A stretch of DNA of 64,000 nucleotides from the NCBI RefSeq assembly GCF_006159205.1, contig NZ_CP040812.1:3906001-3970000 (forward strand), read 5' to 3'. The position numbers and the translations under genes are program-made. A model generated the notes under the pieces. The model ran no database searches, was not told the DNA's origin, and saw nothing but the letters and a program-made list of their open reading frames with translations. This document shows, one piece after another, positions 17,901 to 25,579 of the stretch. Within the stretch, counting starts at the first letter, position 1. Every line of letters begins with the position of its first letter. Source of the DNA: Antarcticibacterium flavum. Its GTDB lineage: Bacteria > Bacteroidota > Bacteroidia > Flavobacteriales > Flavobacteriaceae.

Positions 17901-19407
17901 ATGCAGCCATCATCGGTACATAGGTGAGACACAAGATAATGGCACCAATCATCGCAAAACCAAATGTATAGGCCATTGGCTTAAACATCTTTCCTTCAAC
18001 CCCGGTGAGAAACAGAATAGGTGTAAATACAATAAGGATGATAATCTGTCCGAAAAAGGCCGACCCCATCATGGTACTCCCCGCATCATAAGCTACCTCA
18101 TCCATCACCCCCCGGTTAAACTTGAGCTTCCCAGCCCTAATACGCTTTTGTATTTCATAAACAGTACCTTCTATGATAATGACGGCTCCGTCAATGATTA
18201 TCCCGAAGTCGATGGCTCCCAGGCTCATCAGGTTTGCCCAAACACCAAACTGTTTCATTAAAATGAAGGCAAAAAGCAAAGATAAGGGAATGGTAGTGGC
18301 GGTAATCAGGCCTCCGCGCAAACTACCTAATAGGAATACCAGAGCGAAGATTACGATTAAGGCTCCTTCCAGTAAGTTTTTAGTCACGGTATCGGTTGTT
18401 CTTCCGATAAGGGCACTTTGATCAATAATAGGTTGTATTTCAAGCCCTTCAGGCAATGATATTTCTACCTCCGCCATTCTGTCCTGAACCCTCTTTATCA
18501 CAGCATTAGGGTTAGATCCCTTGAGCATCATAATAATACCACCCACGGCTTCCTCTCCATCCTTCGTAAAAGCCCCATAGCGCACTTGACTTCCGAATCT
18601 CACTTCTTCGGATAGATCTCCAATAGTGACAGGAGTGCCACCTTCATTGGTTACAACTATTTTCCTTATATCGTCTAAGGATTGCACCAGGCCTTCGCCC
18701 CGAATGAAATTGGCCATTCTCGTCTTTTCAATATAAGCTCCACCGGTATTTACATTATTCCGTGCCAGAGCCTCATATACCTGGGAGATGCTTACATCCA
18801 GCGCATTTAATTTCTCAGGGCTAATAGCTACTTCGTACTGTTTGATGTATCCCCCAAAGGAATTCACTTCCACAACCCCTTCCAGCAAGGTTAACTGCCT
18901 CTTTATAATCCAGTCCTGAATGCTTCGGAGCTCCGTAGGGGTGTAATTGTCCTCAAAACCAGGTTGCGGCTGGATGGTATATTCATAAATCTGTCCCAGC
19001 CCGGTGGAAATAGGTCCCATAGTTGGGCTGCCAAAATTTTCGGGAATGGTTTCCTGCAGCTCGGTCAATTTTTCCTGAACCAGCTGCCGGGGCAAATAGG
19101 TGCCCATATCATCTTCAAAAACAATGGTTACAACCGAAAGTCCGAAACGGGAAACCGATCTTAATTCAGTCACCCCGGGAAGATTACCCATAGCCAGTTC
19201 GACCGGATAAGTGATAAACTGTTCAATATCTTCAGTACCTAAGCTGGGAGATTGGGTAATTACCTGTACCTGGTTATTTGTAATATCAGGAACCGAACCC
19301 AGGTTCACGGTCATCATAGACCAGATTCCGGCTCCAATTAGAGCCAATGTAAGTAGACCCACTATAAACTTGTTGTTTATAGAAAATCCAATGATCTTAT
19401 TAATCAT
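14938..19407 (-). CDS. CusA/CzcA heavy-metal RND pump fused to a TolC-like channel
   Basis: The first about 1045 residues are an HME-RND transporter: 'IIGFSINNKFIVGLLTLAL', 'GSVPDITNNQVQVITQSPSL', the TM4 charged segment 'MSLGAIDFGIIIDGAVIIIE' and 'FIVLFGVAVLNGLVLV'. A Lys/Asn-rich linker is followed by a hydrophobic segment ending 'SAPAQAQD', which looks like an internal signal peptide with cleavage before Asp1085. Residues 1085-1489 are an outer-membrane-factor (TolC/OEP) domain. One polypeptide thus encodes inner pump and outer channel and must be cut to reach both membranes. The adaptor gene follows 30 bp downstream. Metal specificity cannot be read here. Confidence 0.94.
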   Translation of the reverse strand: MINKIIGFSINNKFIVGLLTLALIGAGIWSMMTVNLGSVPDITNNQVQVITQSPSLGTEDIEQFITYPVELAMGNLPGVTELRSVSRFGLSVVTIVFEDDMGTYLPRQLVQEKLTELQETIPENFGSPTMGPISTGLGQIYEYTIQPQPGFEDNYTPTELRSIQDWIIKRQLTLLEGVVEVNSFGGYIKQYEVAISPEKLNALDVSISQVYEALARNNVNTGGAYIEKTRMANFIRGEGLVQSLDDIRKIVVTNEGGTPVTIGDLSEEVRFGSQVRYGAFTKDGEEAVGGIIMMLKGSNPNAVIKRVQDRMAEVEISLPEGLEIQPIIDQSALIGRTTDTVTKNLLEGALIVIFALVFLLGSLRGGLITATTIPLSLLFAFILMKQFGVWANLMSLGAIDFGIIIDGAVIIIEGTVYEIQKRIRAGKLKFNRGVMDEVAYDAGSTMMGSAFFGQIIILIVFTPILFLTGVEGKMFKPMAYTFGFAMIGAIILCLTYVPMMAALFMKPIQNKKNWYGRLERWLERISDKIIGGIHRAYLPLLKASLRLRAAVIIGSIVLLGAAGYVFSTMGGEFIPQLDEGDIAMQALIRPGSSLTESIEVSKKIETLLLENFPEIETVTARIGVADIPTDPMPMDIADMYIILEKDTEKWVSAESKEGLIEQIQDLLNKNLTGVNLVFTQPIELRFNELLEGVREDIAVKLYGEDLEVLSTKVQEMAEIIQTVPGTADVNAERTSGLPQMTVRYNRDKLAQYGLDIQKINEYISTAFAGGVAGVVFEGERRFDLVVRFDEAHRQSIDDLKTLYIDLDDGTQIPISEIADIGYVPGPMQISRDDTYRRTYVGVNTRGRDVESVVKDIQARLDAELDLPPGYYIEYGGEFENLQSAKDRLIIVVPIALFLIFVLLYFALKSFSQSIMIYMAIPLAAIGGIFALWLRDMPFSISAGVGFIVLFGVAVLNGLVLVNRFNSLKEEGVTSIKDRIFMGAKERIRPIMLTAVTDILGFMPMAFSSSAGAEVQRPLATVVIGGMFTATLLTLVVLPVLYTIVENMKNKRNKNNNGFAPAPAILVAMLSIGGLVGFSAPAQAQDRSLEGNLLVQAESVQQQDSLQTLTIEEAKKRAVEAFPSIKAATLEIESQEALKKTAWNLGNTVIFTGAEEISDGSNNPDLGVYTQIGVQQQDIDIFGIVPRLRLQKERVALAEEALDLSILEVELEVSQAWASVYAAKNAYETLRSLDSAFTDIERAAQIRLETETISRLEYLATVNQGNEVEIQKEQAYRDYLSALQRFNLWFASDTLYTVPNVPADQFDEPISELLQPLDNHPLLNVYEQRVEVADATIRERRSQFLPKFQAQYGRQKIDGQTGFYQYQVGISIPLFFGPELGRTQSARIDREIAEANLQQTQFELKTAYAEAREEYLKWLNSWTYYQEEALPLAIEQRTGAIIAYREGAIDYVTFLQNIRDAVRIEVNAWDALGNYLDSRSQLEYYINTSE

Positions 19408-19498
19408 GTAAAAAAGTTTAATTCAGTTATAAAAAAGAGGGTAAGCCATTGAAGTGATCAATGACATTAGGATATAAGTATCCTATAAATAAAGGAAA

Positions 19499-19891
19499 TT
19501 AAACTTGGGGAGGTTGAAAAATTCCGCCTAGGGCGGCAGAAGAAAACGGGGGCTGGTAAAAAACACTTATACTTTGATCCTCTAAAGGTTCAATTACAGC
19601 TAGCTCAAAAGTATCTGAGTTAACAAACGAAAATCCATGAGAACATACATGATGGCCCTGTAAGGGGAGTTCGCCGTCATGTCCATCGTCCTGGTGTCTA
19701 TTCAAATTTTTCTGATCTCCGTAGTGGTAGTCTAGAAATTCAATAAAGCCAATACCGCTACCTGCTGCTTGTTCATTATAGTGCTCAACAAGATTTGGTA
19801 TTTTTAGTAACTCACAACACCAATCCATTACTGGTCCCGAAGATTGGAACAAGAAAATGAAGGACAAAAAAGTGGTTGCTAATATTTTCAT
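19499..19891 (-). CDS. Small periplasmic Cys/His-rich protein upstream of the RND pump
   Basis: From the ATG at 19891 the protein starts 'MKILATTFLSFIFLFQSS', a signal-peptide-like segment. It has 'MDWCCELLKIPNLVEHYNEQ', several His-rich patches ('HQDDGHDGELPLQGHHVCSH') and the C-terminal 'GIFQPPQV'. The Cys-Cys, His and terminal PP features recall the short HYC_CC_PP-type proteins found before CusA genes in Bacteroidota. A periplasmic metal-binding role is likely. It leads the cus-type operon, about 90 bp before the pump gene. Confidence 0.75.
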   Translation of the reverse strand: MKILATTFLSFIFLFQSSGPVMDWCCELLKIPNLVEHYNEQAAGSGIGFIEFLDYHYGDQKNLNRHQDDGHDGELPLQGHHVCSHGFSFVNSDTFELAVIEPLEDQSISVFYQPPFSSAALGGIFQPPQV

Positions 19892-20152
19892 ATGGGCACA
19901 AAAGTAATAAAAAAAAACTTGCAATTGGATTGCAAAAAATGAACTTCAAAAAAGAGAGAGAGACTTTGCGGTTTTCTTTTGATGAATTTCTAAGAATTTA
20001 AATAGGCAGGACTTATGAGTAGTTTTCCCGAAACAGTGTCCCGGAAAAAATTTATTGGACAAAGGTAAATGTATTAAGTATTCTTTTCATCCATATTTAA
20101 TAATTTGCTTAAATAAGAAATAAATTTTATATTAACAGCCTTAAAACAACTT

Positions 20153-20524
20153 ATGAAACTTGAAATTACCTGTACACGTGCTGAAGCTAACCATGCACAG
20201 CTTTTAAATTGTCAAGCCACAATTGGAAATTTGGACAACGGTTTCCGGCAAATGACTAAACTCTTGTCTATTGCCGGTAATGATGTGCGTTTGAAGATTC
20301 TCTTCCTTTTAAATATGGAGAATGAATTATGCCCCTGTGATATAGCAGACATTTTGAAAATGAGTATGCCGGCGATTTCACAACATCTCCGGAAAATGAA
20401 AGATGCCGGCTTCATTGCCTCCAGAAGGGAGGGACAAACTTTGTATTATTCGCTGGTAAAATCTGAAATCCAGGTTCTGGATAACATCTTCACTTCAATT
20501 AAATCATTAAAAAAATCCGCTTAA
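20153..20524 (+). CDS. ArsR/SmtB-family metal-responsive repressor
   Basis: A 123-residue winged-helix protein. The recognition region is 'MSMPAISQHLRKMKDAGFI', preceded by 'NELCPCDIADILKM' with Cys60 and Cys62, the alpha-3 type thiol pair that senses soft metals or metalloids in ArsR and CadC relatives. The wing is 'SRREGQTLYYSLV'. Additional Cys7 and Cys20 in the N-terminus could add ligands. It starts the plus-strand operon and would repress the downstream merTP-like gene, which begins 1 bp after its stop. The shared region with the divergent RND operon may hold operators for both. Confidence 0.92.
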   Translation: MKLEITCTRAEANHAQLLNCQATIGNLDNGFRQMTKLLSIAGNDVRLKILFLLNMENELCPCDIADILKMSMPAISQHLRKMKDAGFIASRREGQTLYYSLVKSEIQVLDNIFTSIKSLKKSA

Positions 20525-20525
20525 A

Positions 20526-21134
20526 ATGGATACATCCCAAAATAAATCTAATAGAGCTGCTTTAGGCGGAGTAGTAGCAGCTATAGCGGCTTCTTTATGT
20601 TGTATTGCCCCGGTTCTTGCTTTAGTCGCGGGCACGAGTGGCATGGTGACTACCTTTTCGTGGATGGAACCTTTTCGGCCGTTTTTAATTGCTCTCACGG
20701 TGTTAGTTCTGGGCTTGGCCTGGTATCAAAAGTTGAGATATAGAAAAGAAGCTGAAAGTGATTGCGGATGTGCAGAAGATGAAAAACAATCCTTTTTGCA
20801 GTCAAAGAAGTTTTTACTGGTTGTAACATTATTTGCAGGGCTCATGATGGCTTTTCCAACTTACTCCGAGGTGTTTTACAGCCAGCCTAACAAGGAAGTG
20901 GTCTATGTCTCACAATCAAATATTGTTAAAGAGATATTTGTTGTAGAAGGAATGACCTGCGCAGGATGTGAAGCACCGGTGGAAAGTGAAGTCAATAAAC
21001 TAGAGGGTATTTTATCAGTCAAGGCGAGTTATGAAAATGCCAATACGGTAGTCGAATATGACAAAACAAAAGTAGATAAGGCTGCAATTATTACAGCCAT
21101 AAGCAGGACCGGTTATAAAGTAGTAGATAAGTAA
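20526..21134 (+). CDS. merTP: MerTP-type mercuric/metal transport protein
   Basis: A 202-residue fusion of a MerT-like membrane part and a MerP-like heavy-metal-associated domain. Helix 1 carries the vicinal Cys pair 'IAASLCCIAPVLAL' (Cys25, Cys26), and a cytoplasmic loop has 'SDCGCAED' (Cys80, Cys82). The C-terminal HMA domain has 'VEGMTCAGCEAPVESE' (Cys145, Cys148). MerT proteins pass Hg(II) into the cell for reduction. The gene lies between the ArsR repressor and a disulfide reductase, 15 bp before the latter, forming a mer-like operon without a classical merA. Confidence 0.92.
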   Translation: MDTSQNKSNRAALGGVVAAIAASLCCIAPVLALVAGTSGMVTTFSWMEPFRPFLIALTVLVLGLAWYQKLRYRKEAESDCGCAEDEKQSFLQSKKFLLVVTLFAGLMMAFPTYSEVFYSQPNKEVVYVSQSNIVKEIFVVEGMTCAGCEAPVESEVNKLEGILSVKASYENANTVVEYDKTKVDKAAIITAISRTGYKVVDK

Positions 21135-21149
21135 CCTAAAAAAAGTGAG

Positions 21150-22496
21150 ATGAAAAAGTATGATGTATTTGTAATAGGTTCAGGAATGGCAGGAATGAAT
21201 GTTGCCAATAAATGTGCTTCTAAAGGCCTTAGGGTAGGAATAACAGATGAATTGCCCTATGGTGGTACTTGTGCCCTTCGTGGATGTGATCCAAAAAAGA
21301 TCATGCTCGGCCCTACTGAAGCAAAACATTTGGCTGATAATTTTTACGAGAAGCAAATTTCTGAAGTGCCAGCTATTTACTGGCAAGAAGCAATGAAATT
21401 CAAACAGGATTTTGTGGATGCTATGCCACCTAAAATTGAAAAAGGTTACCAAAAAAACGAAATTGATACCTTTCATGAATCAGCAAAATTTATTTCTGAA
21501 ACTCAATTGAAGATAGGAAATAAAATTATAGAAGCCGGAAAGATCCTAATAGCTACGGGTGCAAAGCCGAGAAAGCTGGATATTCCGGGTGAGGAGTATG
21601 CTATTAGCAGTACAGATTTTCTCAATTTCAAATCCCTGCCATCCTCTTTGCTGTTTATTGGCGGTGGGTACATCGCTTTTGAGTTTGCACATATGGCTGC
21701 CCGTTTTGGCAGTAAAGTGACCATAATTCACAGGGGGAAAAGGCCACTGGAGAATTTTGATCCTTTTATAGTAGATCAATTAACTGAAGCTACCAGGAAG
21801 TTAGACATACAATTAATTTTGAACACCAACGTTACGGCGATTGAAGAGGCGAATGGGGCTTTTCGCGTAACCGGAAAAGGTGAAAGTGGGGAAAAGAAAT
21901 GGGAGGCTGCGCAGGTGATTAATTCTGCTGGAAGGCCTCCTGCCATTTTTGATTTGGACCTGCAGAAAGCAAATATCGCCTTTGGTAAAAAAGGAGTTGA
22001 AGTGAATGAATATTTGCAAAGCACCACCAATCCAAATGTCTATGCTGCCGGGGATGCAGCAGATACAGATGGTATTCCCCTTACACCGGTTGCCGTTATG
22101 GAAGGGCATATTGTAGCATCCAATATATTAAAAGGCAACACTAAAAAACCAGATTACACCGCCATTCCCACCGTGGTTTTTACGCTGCCCACAATGGCTT
22201 CGGTAGGACTTACTGAAGAAGAAGCCACTAAAAAAGGTCTTAATTTTAAGGTGAACAAGAACCGTGTTCCCGACTGGTTTACCGCCCAAAGGATCAACGA
22301 GAAAAACTATGCCTATAAGACACTCGTCGAGAAAGAAAGCGGAAAAATTTTGGGAGCACATCTCATTGGCCCACATGCCGAGGAAGTAATAAATCTTTTT
22401 GCCCTGGCTATAAAAGTCGGATTCACTTCCAAAGATTTAAAAACCATGATCTTAACCTATCCTTCATCAAGTTCAGATGTGGTTTATATGGTATGA
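21150..22496 (+). CDS. FAD-dependent disulfide oxidoreductase, MerA/glutathione-reductase-like
   Basis: A 448-residue class I pyridine nucleotide-disulfide oxidoreductase: FAD motif 'VIGSGMAGMNVANKCASKG', redox disulfide 'GGTCALRGCDPKK' (Cys41, Cys46), NAD(P) motif 'IGGGYIAFEFAHMAARFGS', and 'NVYAAGDAADT'. It lacks the N-terminal HMA domain and the C-terminal Cys-Cys of mercuric reductases. The usual dimer-interface His-Pro is replaced by Tyr-Pro (Tyr437, 'LTYPSSSSD'); MerA also uses Tyr near its metal site. It follows merTP by 15 bp, so a role in metal or thiol reduction is plausible, but the substrate is unknown. Confidence 0.85.
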   Translation: MKKYDVFVIGSGMAGMNVANKCASKGLRVGITDELPYGGTCALRGCDPKKIMLGPTEAKHLADNFYEKQISEVPAIYWQEAMKFKQDFVDAMPPKIEKGYQKNEIDTFHESAKFISETQLKIGNKIIEAGKILIATGAKPRKLDIPGEEYAISSTDFLNFKSLPSSLLFIGGGYIAFEFAHMAARFGSKVTIIHRGKRPLENFDPFIVDQLTEATRKLDIQLILNTNVTAIEEANGAFRVTGKGESGEKKWEAAQVINSAGRPPAIFDLDLQKANIAFGKKGVEVNEYLQSTTNPNVYAAGDAADTDGIPLTPVAVMEGHIVASNILKGNTKKPDYTAIPTVVFTLPTMASVGLTEEEATKKGLNFKVNKNRVPDWFTAQRINEKNYAYKTLVEKESGKILGAHLIGPHAEEVINLFALAIKVGFTSKDLKTMILTYPSSSSDVVYMV

Positions 22497-22517
22497 TTAA
22501 CTAAAAATAATAAAAAA

Positions 22518-22742
22518 ATGAATTTTTTTATCACCAAATCAACAATCACTTGCCCCAATTGCGGCCACTCTAAACAAGAAGAAATGCCAACAGATGCCTG
22601 CCAGTTTTTTTATGAATGCGAAGAGTGCAAAGAAGTACTGAAGCCAAATGCAGGAGACTGCTGTGTATTCTGTTCTTATGGCAGCGTACCCTGTCCTCCT
22701 ATCCAACAAAATAATACTTGCGGGTCGTCTAATTATTGCTAA
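22518..22742 (+). CDS. GDCCVxC-domain small Cys-rich protein
   Basis: A 74-residue protein matching the GDCCVxC family: 'TITCPNCGHSKQEEMPTDAC', 'YECEECKEVLKPNAGDCC' and then 'VFCSYGSVPCPPIQ', with 13 Cys in total. Some relatives are selenoproteins; here all key positions are plain Cys codons. It closes the ArsR-MerTP-oxidoreductase operon, 21 bp after the oxidoreductase. It probably binds a soft metal or shuttles thiols, which would explain how an oxidoreductase without its own metal-binding tail receives substrate. That partnership is inferred. Confidence 0.88.
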   Translation: MNFFITKSTITCPNCGHSKQEEMPTDACQFFYECEECKEVLKPNAGDCCVFCSYGSVPCPPIQQNNTCGSSNYC

Positions 22743-22862
22743 TAAATTGACAATAAAAAAGATGGTTCATGGATATAAGAATAGGTAAAAGTGCTTAAAA
22801 ATACCTGTAGGTCAAAATCAAAAGATTTATAGAAGTGATGTTTTCTATTTAATAATTGTTTT

Positions 22863-24191
22863 ATGAGTGATTATAAGAAAGGGAGTTTAACCCTTGCCAA
22901 TGCAGTGGCAATGGGAACTGGAGTAATGATTGGAGCAGGTATTTTTGCTCTTCTGGGGCAAATCGCTGAACTCTCTGGACAATATTTCGCACTATCTTTT
23001 ATAGTGGGAGGGGTAATTTCAGGATTTAGTGCTTATTCATATATTAAAATGGCCGATGCTTATCCTTCCGCAGGGGGGATAGCTATGTTCCTGAAAAAGG
23101 CCTACGGGAAAGGCACAATTACAGCATTTGCAGCTCTTCTAATGGCTTTTTCCATGGTGCTGAACGAAAGCCTCGTAGCCCGCACCTTTGGAACTTATAC
23201 TATGCAGCTCTTCAATGGGAGCCAGGACAGCTTTCTGGTTCCGGCGCTGGGAGTGGGACTTTTGGTAGCTGCGTTTATTATAAACATTCTGGGGAACGAG
23301 ATAATAGGAAAGACAGCGATGACTACCGCAGCCCTAAAGATTGGAGGAATTCTTGTTTTTGCTGTAGGGGCGCTGTGGGCAGCCGATTTTAATATCGGTT
23401 CCGCCTTACCTTCGCAAGGGTCGCAGAATAAGATAAGCGAATACATTGCCTCACTTGCTCTTTCCATTTTAGCTTATAAAGGCTTTACCACGATAACCAA
23501 TAGTGGGGGTGAAGTAAAGAACCCTCATAAAAACATAGGCCGTGCAATTATACTTTCCCTGCTCATTTGCGCAACCATATATTTTCTCACGGCCCTGGCA
23601 GTGGGCGCGAACCTCAGCATTGAGCAGATTATACAAGCAAAAGATTATTCTCTGGCAGAAGCTGCTCGTCCACTATTCGGGAACTATGGACTTTATTTTA
23701 CGGTGGGGATCGCCATAATCGCAACAATTACAGGAGTTATTTTCAGTATTTTTGCTGTCTCCCGAATGACTGCAATGCTTACGAACATGAAATTGATCCC
23801 GCACTCACATTTTGGAATGCCAGGAAACATTCAGCAACACATGCTGGTATATATTACAGTGCTTTCCATCACCCTTACCATTCTTTTTGATCTTTCGGGA
23901 ATTGCTGCTATGGGAGCTATTTTCTATCTTATCATGGATATTATCATCCACGTGGGAGTGCTACGACATATGAAAGAAAAAGTAAAGGCAAACCCGGTGA
24001 TTGTAATTACGGCTATTGTGCTGGACGTCGTTGTGTTATTAGGATTTATTTGGGTGAGGGCACAAACAAACTTGACGGTTATTATTGTTTCCGGAGCCCT
24101 TATAGTATTTACCTTTTTCGGGGAAAAGATTTTTCTTGGCTTAGGTAATAAAAAAGGAAAAGGGAAAGAGAAACATCATCACGAGGATTAA
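22863..24191 (+). CDS. APC-superfamily amino acid/polyamine permease
   Basis: A 442-residue membrane protein with about 12 helices. The first helix carries the APC motif 'AMGTGVMIGAGIFALLG', and 'SYIKMADAYPSAGGIAMFLK' follows. The C-terminus is a basic, His-ending tail ('KGKGKEKHHHED'). It imports or exchanges amino acids or amines; the substrate cannot be read from sequence. It lies 120 bp after the GDCCVxC gene on the same strand and may or may not be part of that transcript. Confidence 0.9.
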   Translation: MSDYKKGSLTLANAVAMGTGVMIGAGIFALLGQIAELSGQYFALSFIVGGVISGFSAYSYIKMADAYPSAGGIAMFLKKAYGKGTITAFAALLMAFSMVLNESLVARTFGTYTMQLFNGSQDSFLVPALGVGLLVAAFIINILGNEIIGKTAMTTAALKIGGILVFAVGALWAADFNIGSALPSQGSQNKISEYIASLALSILAYKGFTTITNSGGEVKNPHKNIGRAIILSLLICATIYFLTALAVGANLSIEQIIQAKDYSLAEAARPLFGNYGLYFTVGIAIIATITGVIFSIFAVSRMTAMLTNMKLIPHSHFGMPGNIQQHMLVYITVLSITLTILFDLSGIAAMGAIFYLIMDIIIHVGVLRHMKEKVKANPVIVITAIVLDVVVLLGFIWVRAQTNLTVIIVSGALIVFTFFGEKIFLGLGNKKGKGKEKHHHED

Positions 24192-24755
24192 TTTAGTCAT
24201 AAAGGAAATATTTATAGGAAACTGAACCTCAGGTAAAGTAATCTGACTTAGTAAAATAGTATATCATAAAGCACAAATGACAACCTTACTATTAAATAAT
24301 TTTGATGGAGAAATAAAACCTAATTCAAGCTTGTTGTCGTCTTGTGACTTTTTATCTGCTGTAAAAATTATTCCTGCATATTTTATTTAATCTGAGGTCA
24401 TTTGTTATAATTTATATCGAAAATTTCGGTTATCTTTGGTTTACGGAAAAGAATTGAAGCGAAGGTTACCTATTCGGTTACCTCGTTTTATAGAAGTAAG
24501 TTAATTGTTTGATAATCAAAATATTGTGGGTTGATAGATTAGTTCTGCCACCCCGACTTAAAAAGCCTGATGCACACCGCATCAGGCTTTTTTAATTTTA
24601 TGGATATAACTTTTCTCTCGTTTTGAAAATGTTGGAAGTCCCCCTTTGACAACAAAAAAGCCCCGCATTTTTCAATGTGAGGCGTATTTCAAAAACTTTT
24701 TACCTTTCCAGTAGCAGGTTTAATCCTTCTTTTTGTTATTTCAAAAGTATATTCC
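24192..24755. other. Gene-poor spacer at the right side of the metal island
   Basis: No credible gene; a 37-codon frame from the ATG at 24277 is probably chance. The spacer is AT-rich and holds a strong hairpin terminator (24560-24593) and a weaker imperfect hairpin near 24652-24678 that could serve the minus-strand receiver gene. The words just before the terminator look tRNA-like at first glance, but no cloverleaf forms. This spacer is the most natural place for a border between the accessory island and the chromosomal backbone; that is inference. Confidence 0.55.
24560..24593. terminator. Strong hairpin terminator
   Basis: The A-run plus GCCTGATGC (24565-24573) pairs with GCATCAGGC (24579-24587) around a 5-nt loop and is followed by a T-run, so it can work in both directions. 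It lies about 370 bp after the permease, too far to be its obvious terminator, which leaves open what transcript it ends. Confidence 0.8.
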
Positions 24756-25142
24756 TTAATCTTTCTTATCTGCTACATTTTTGGACATACTCAAAGTTGA
24801 CTCTATACTCTCCAGGAAGCTGTCAACTTCAAATGGTTTTTCAATAAAATTATTGGCTCCTGCAGCAATACAAATTTTACTTGCCCCATCTAGGCCCGAC
24901 ATCATAAGTATTGGTGTATTGGAAATACCTTCTGTATCCCTTATATCAGCACAAATTTCTGTGCCATCCACCCCGCTTAATAATTTATCCATGATGACAA
25001 GGTCGAAAGGTTCCTCCTGTAATTTTTGTACAGTTTCCCCGGGTAACCTTAAAAGAGTTACGTCATATCCATTCATTTCAAGTTGGTCATTAAGGATTAT
25101 ACCTAAATAATGATCGTCCTCAACAAGTAAAATTTTGCTCAT
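24756..25142 (-). CDS. Single-domain response regulator
   Basis: A 128-residue receiver without an output domain. It has the acidic pair 'LVEDD' (residues 9-10), phospho-acceptor Asp52 in 'LVIMDKLLSG', the Thr/Ser position 'MMSGLDG' and Lys102 in 'FIEKPF'. All catalytic positions are intact. It is divergent from the giant poly-HAMP hybrid kinase, with about 440 bp between the starts. Pairing with that kinase is plausible from position but not proven. Confidence 0.92.
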   Translation of the reverse strand: MSKILLVEDDHYLGIILNDQLEMNGYDVTLLRLPGETVQKLQEEPFDLVIMDKLLSGVDGTEICADIRDTEGISNTPILMMSGLDGASKICIAAGANNFIEKPFEVDSFLESIESTLSMSKNVADKKD

Positions 25143-25579
25143 TTAGATTCTTTTTATCTAATTAATTTATCTTTCCCAAACTCCTGCCACTCGCCCGGAC
25201 AACGACCATATTAAAAGCGTTTAGATCCTGTGAGGATATATTCCTTTTAATGCCGCTTAATACAATGCCAAAAATAAGAATAAAACTTACAAAATCAAGC
25301 ACTGTTAATACTCCTCCAAGATCACTTTCACATAATACTCTTCCGTTAAGTTTTTCGCCTATCCATATGATGTTTGATCACCCTTAAAGTTTAGAGGGAT
25401 TACGGAAAACTTTTTGGTAATCAGTTCTCCAGGTTAATAAGGAATTTTTTTTAACACATTTCACAAAATTTTCACATAAAGTTCGAATTTAAAGTACTTT
25501 TTTTACGGCCATTAAAATTATTAATCCGAAGTATTTATCCAATATTTACTGTGTTTAGTTAATTTAAACCTACCCTAAA
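25143..25579. other. Divergent promoter region between receiver and poly-HAMP kinase
   Basis: No coding frame. The stretch is AT-rich and should hold the promoters of two divergent signalling genes. I see no clear flavobacterial -33/-7 pair, palindrome or riboswitch. Confidence 0.5.

Noticed and set aside
21150-22496. Classical mercuric reductase MerA
   Set aside because: No N-terminal HMA domain and no C-terminal Cys-Cys; only the flavoprotein core is shared, so I kept a general call.
24520-24562. tRNA-like 3' end before a terminator, possible attachment site
   Set aside because: The words 'TTTGATAATCAAA' and 'CTGCCACCCCGA' suggest anticodon and acceptor arms, but no matching 5' acceptor strand, D-arm or paired T-arm could be placed.
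14940-25540. 14-bp identity TCCGAAGTATTTAT at 14940 and near 25527
   Set aside because: A few such matches are expected by chance in 64 kb of AT-rich DNA, and one copy is coding.
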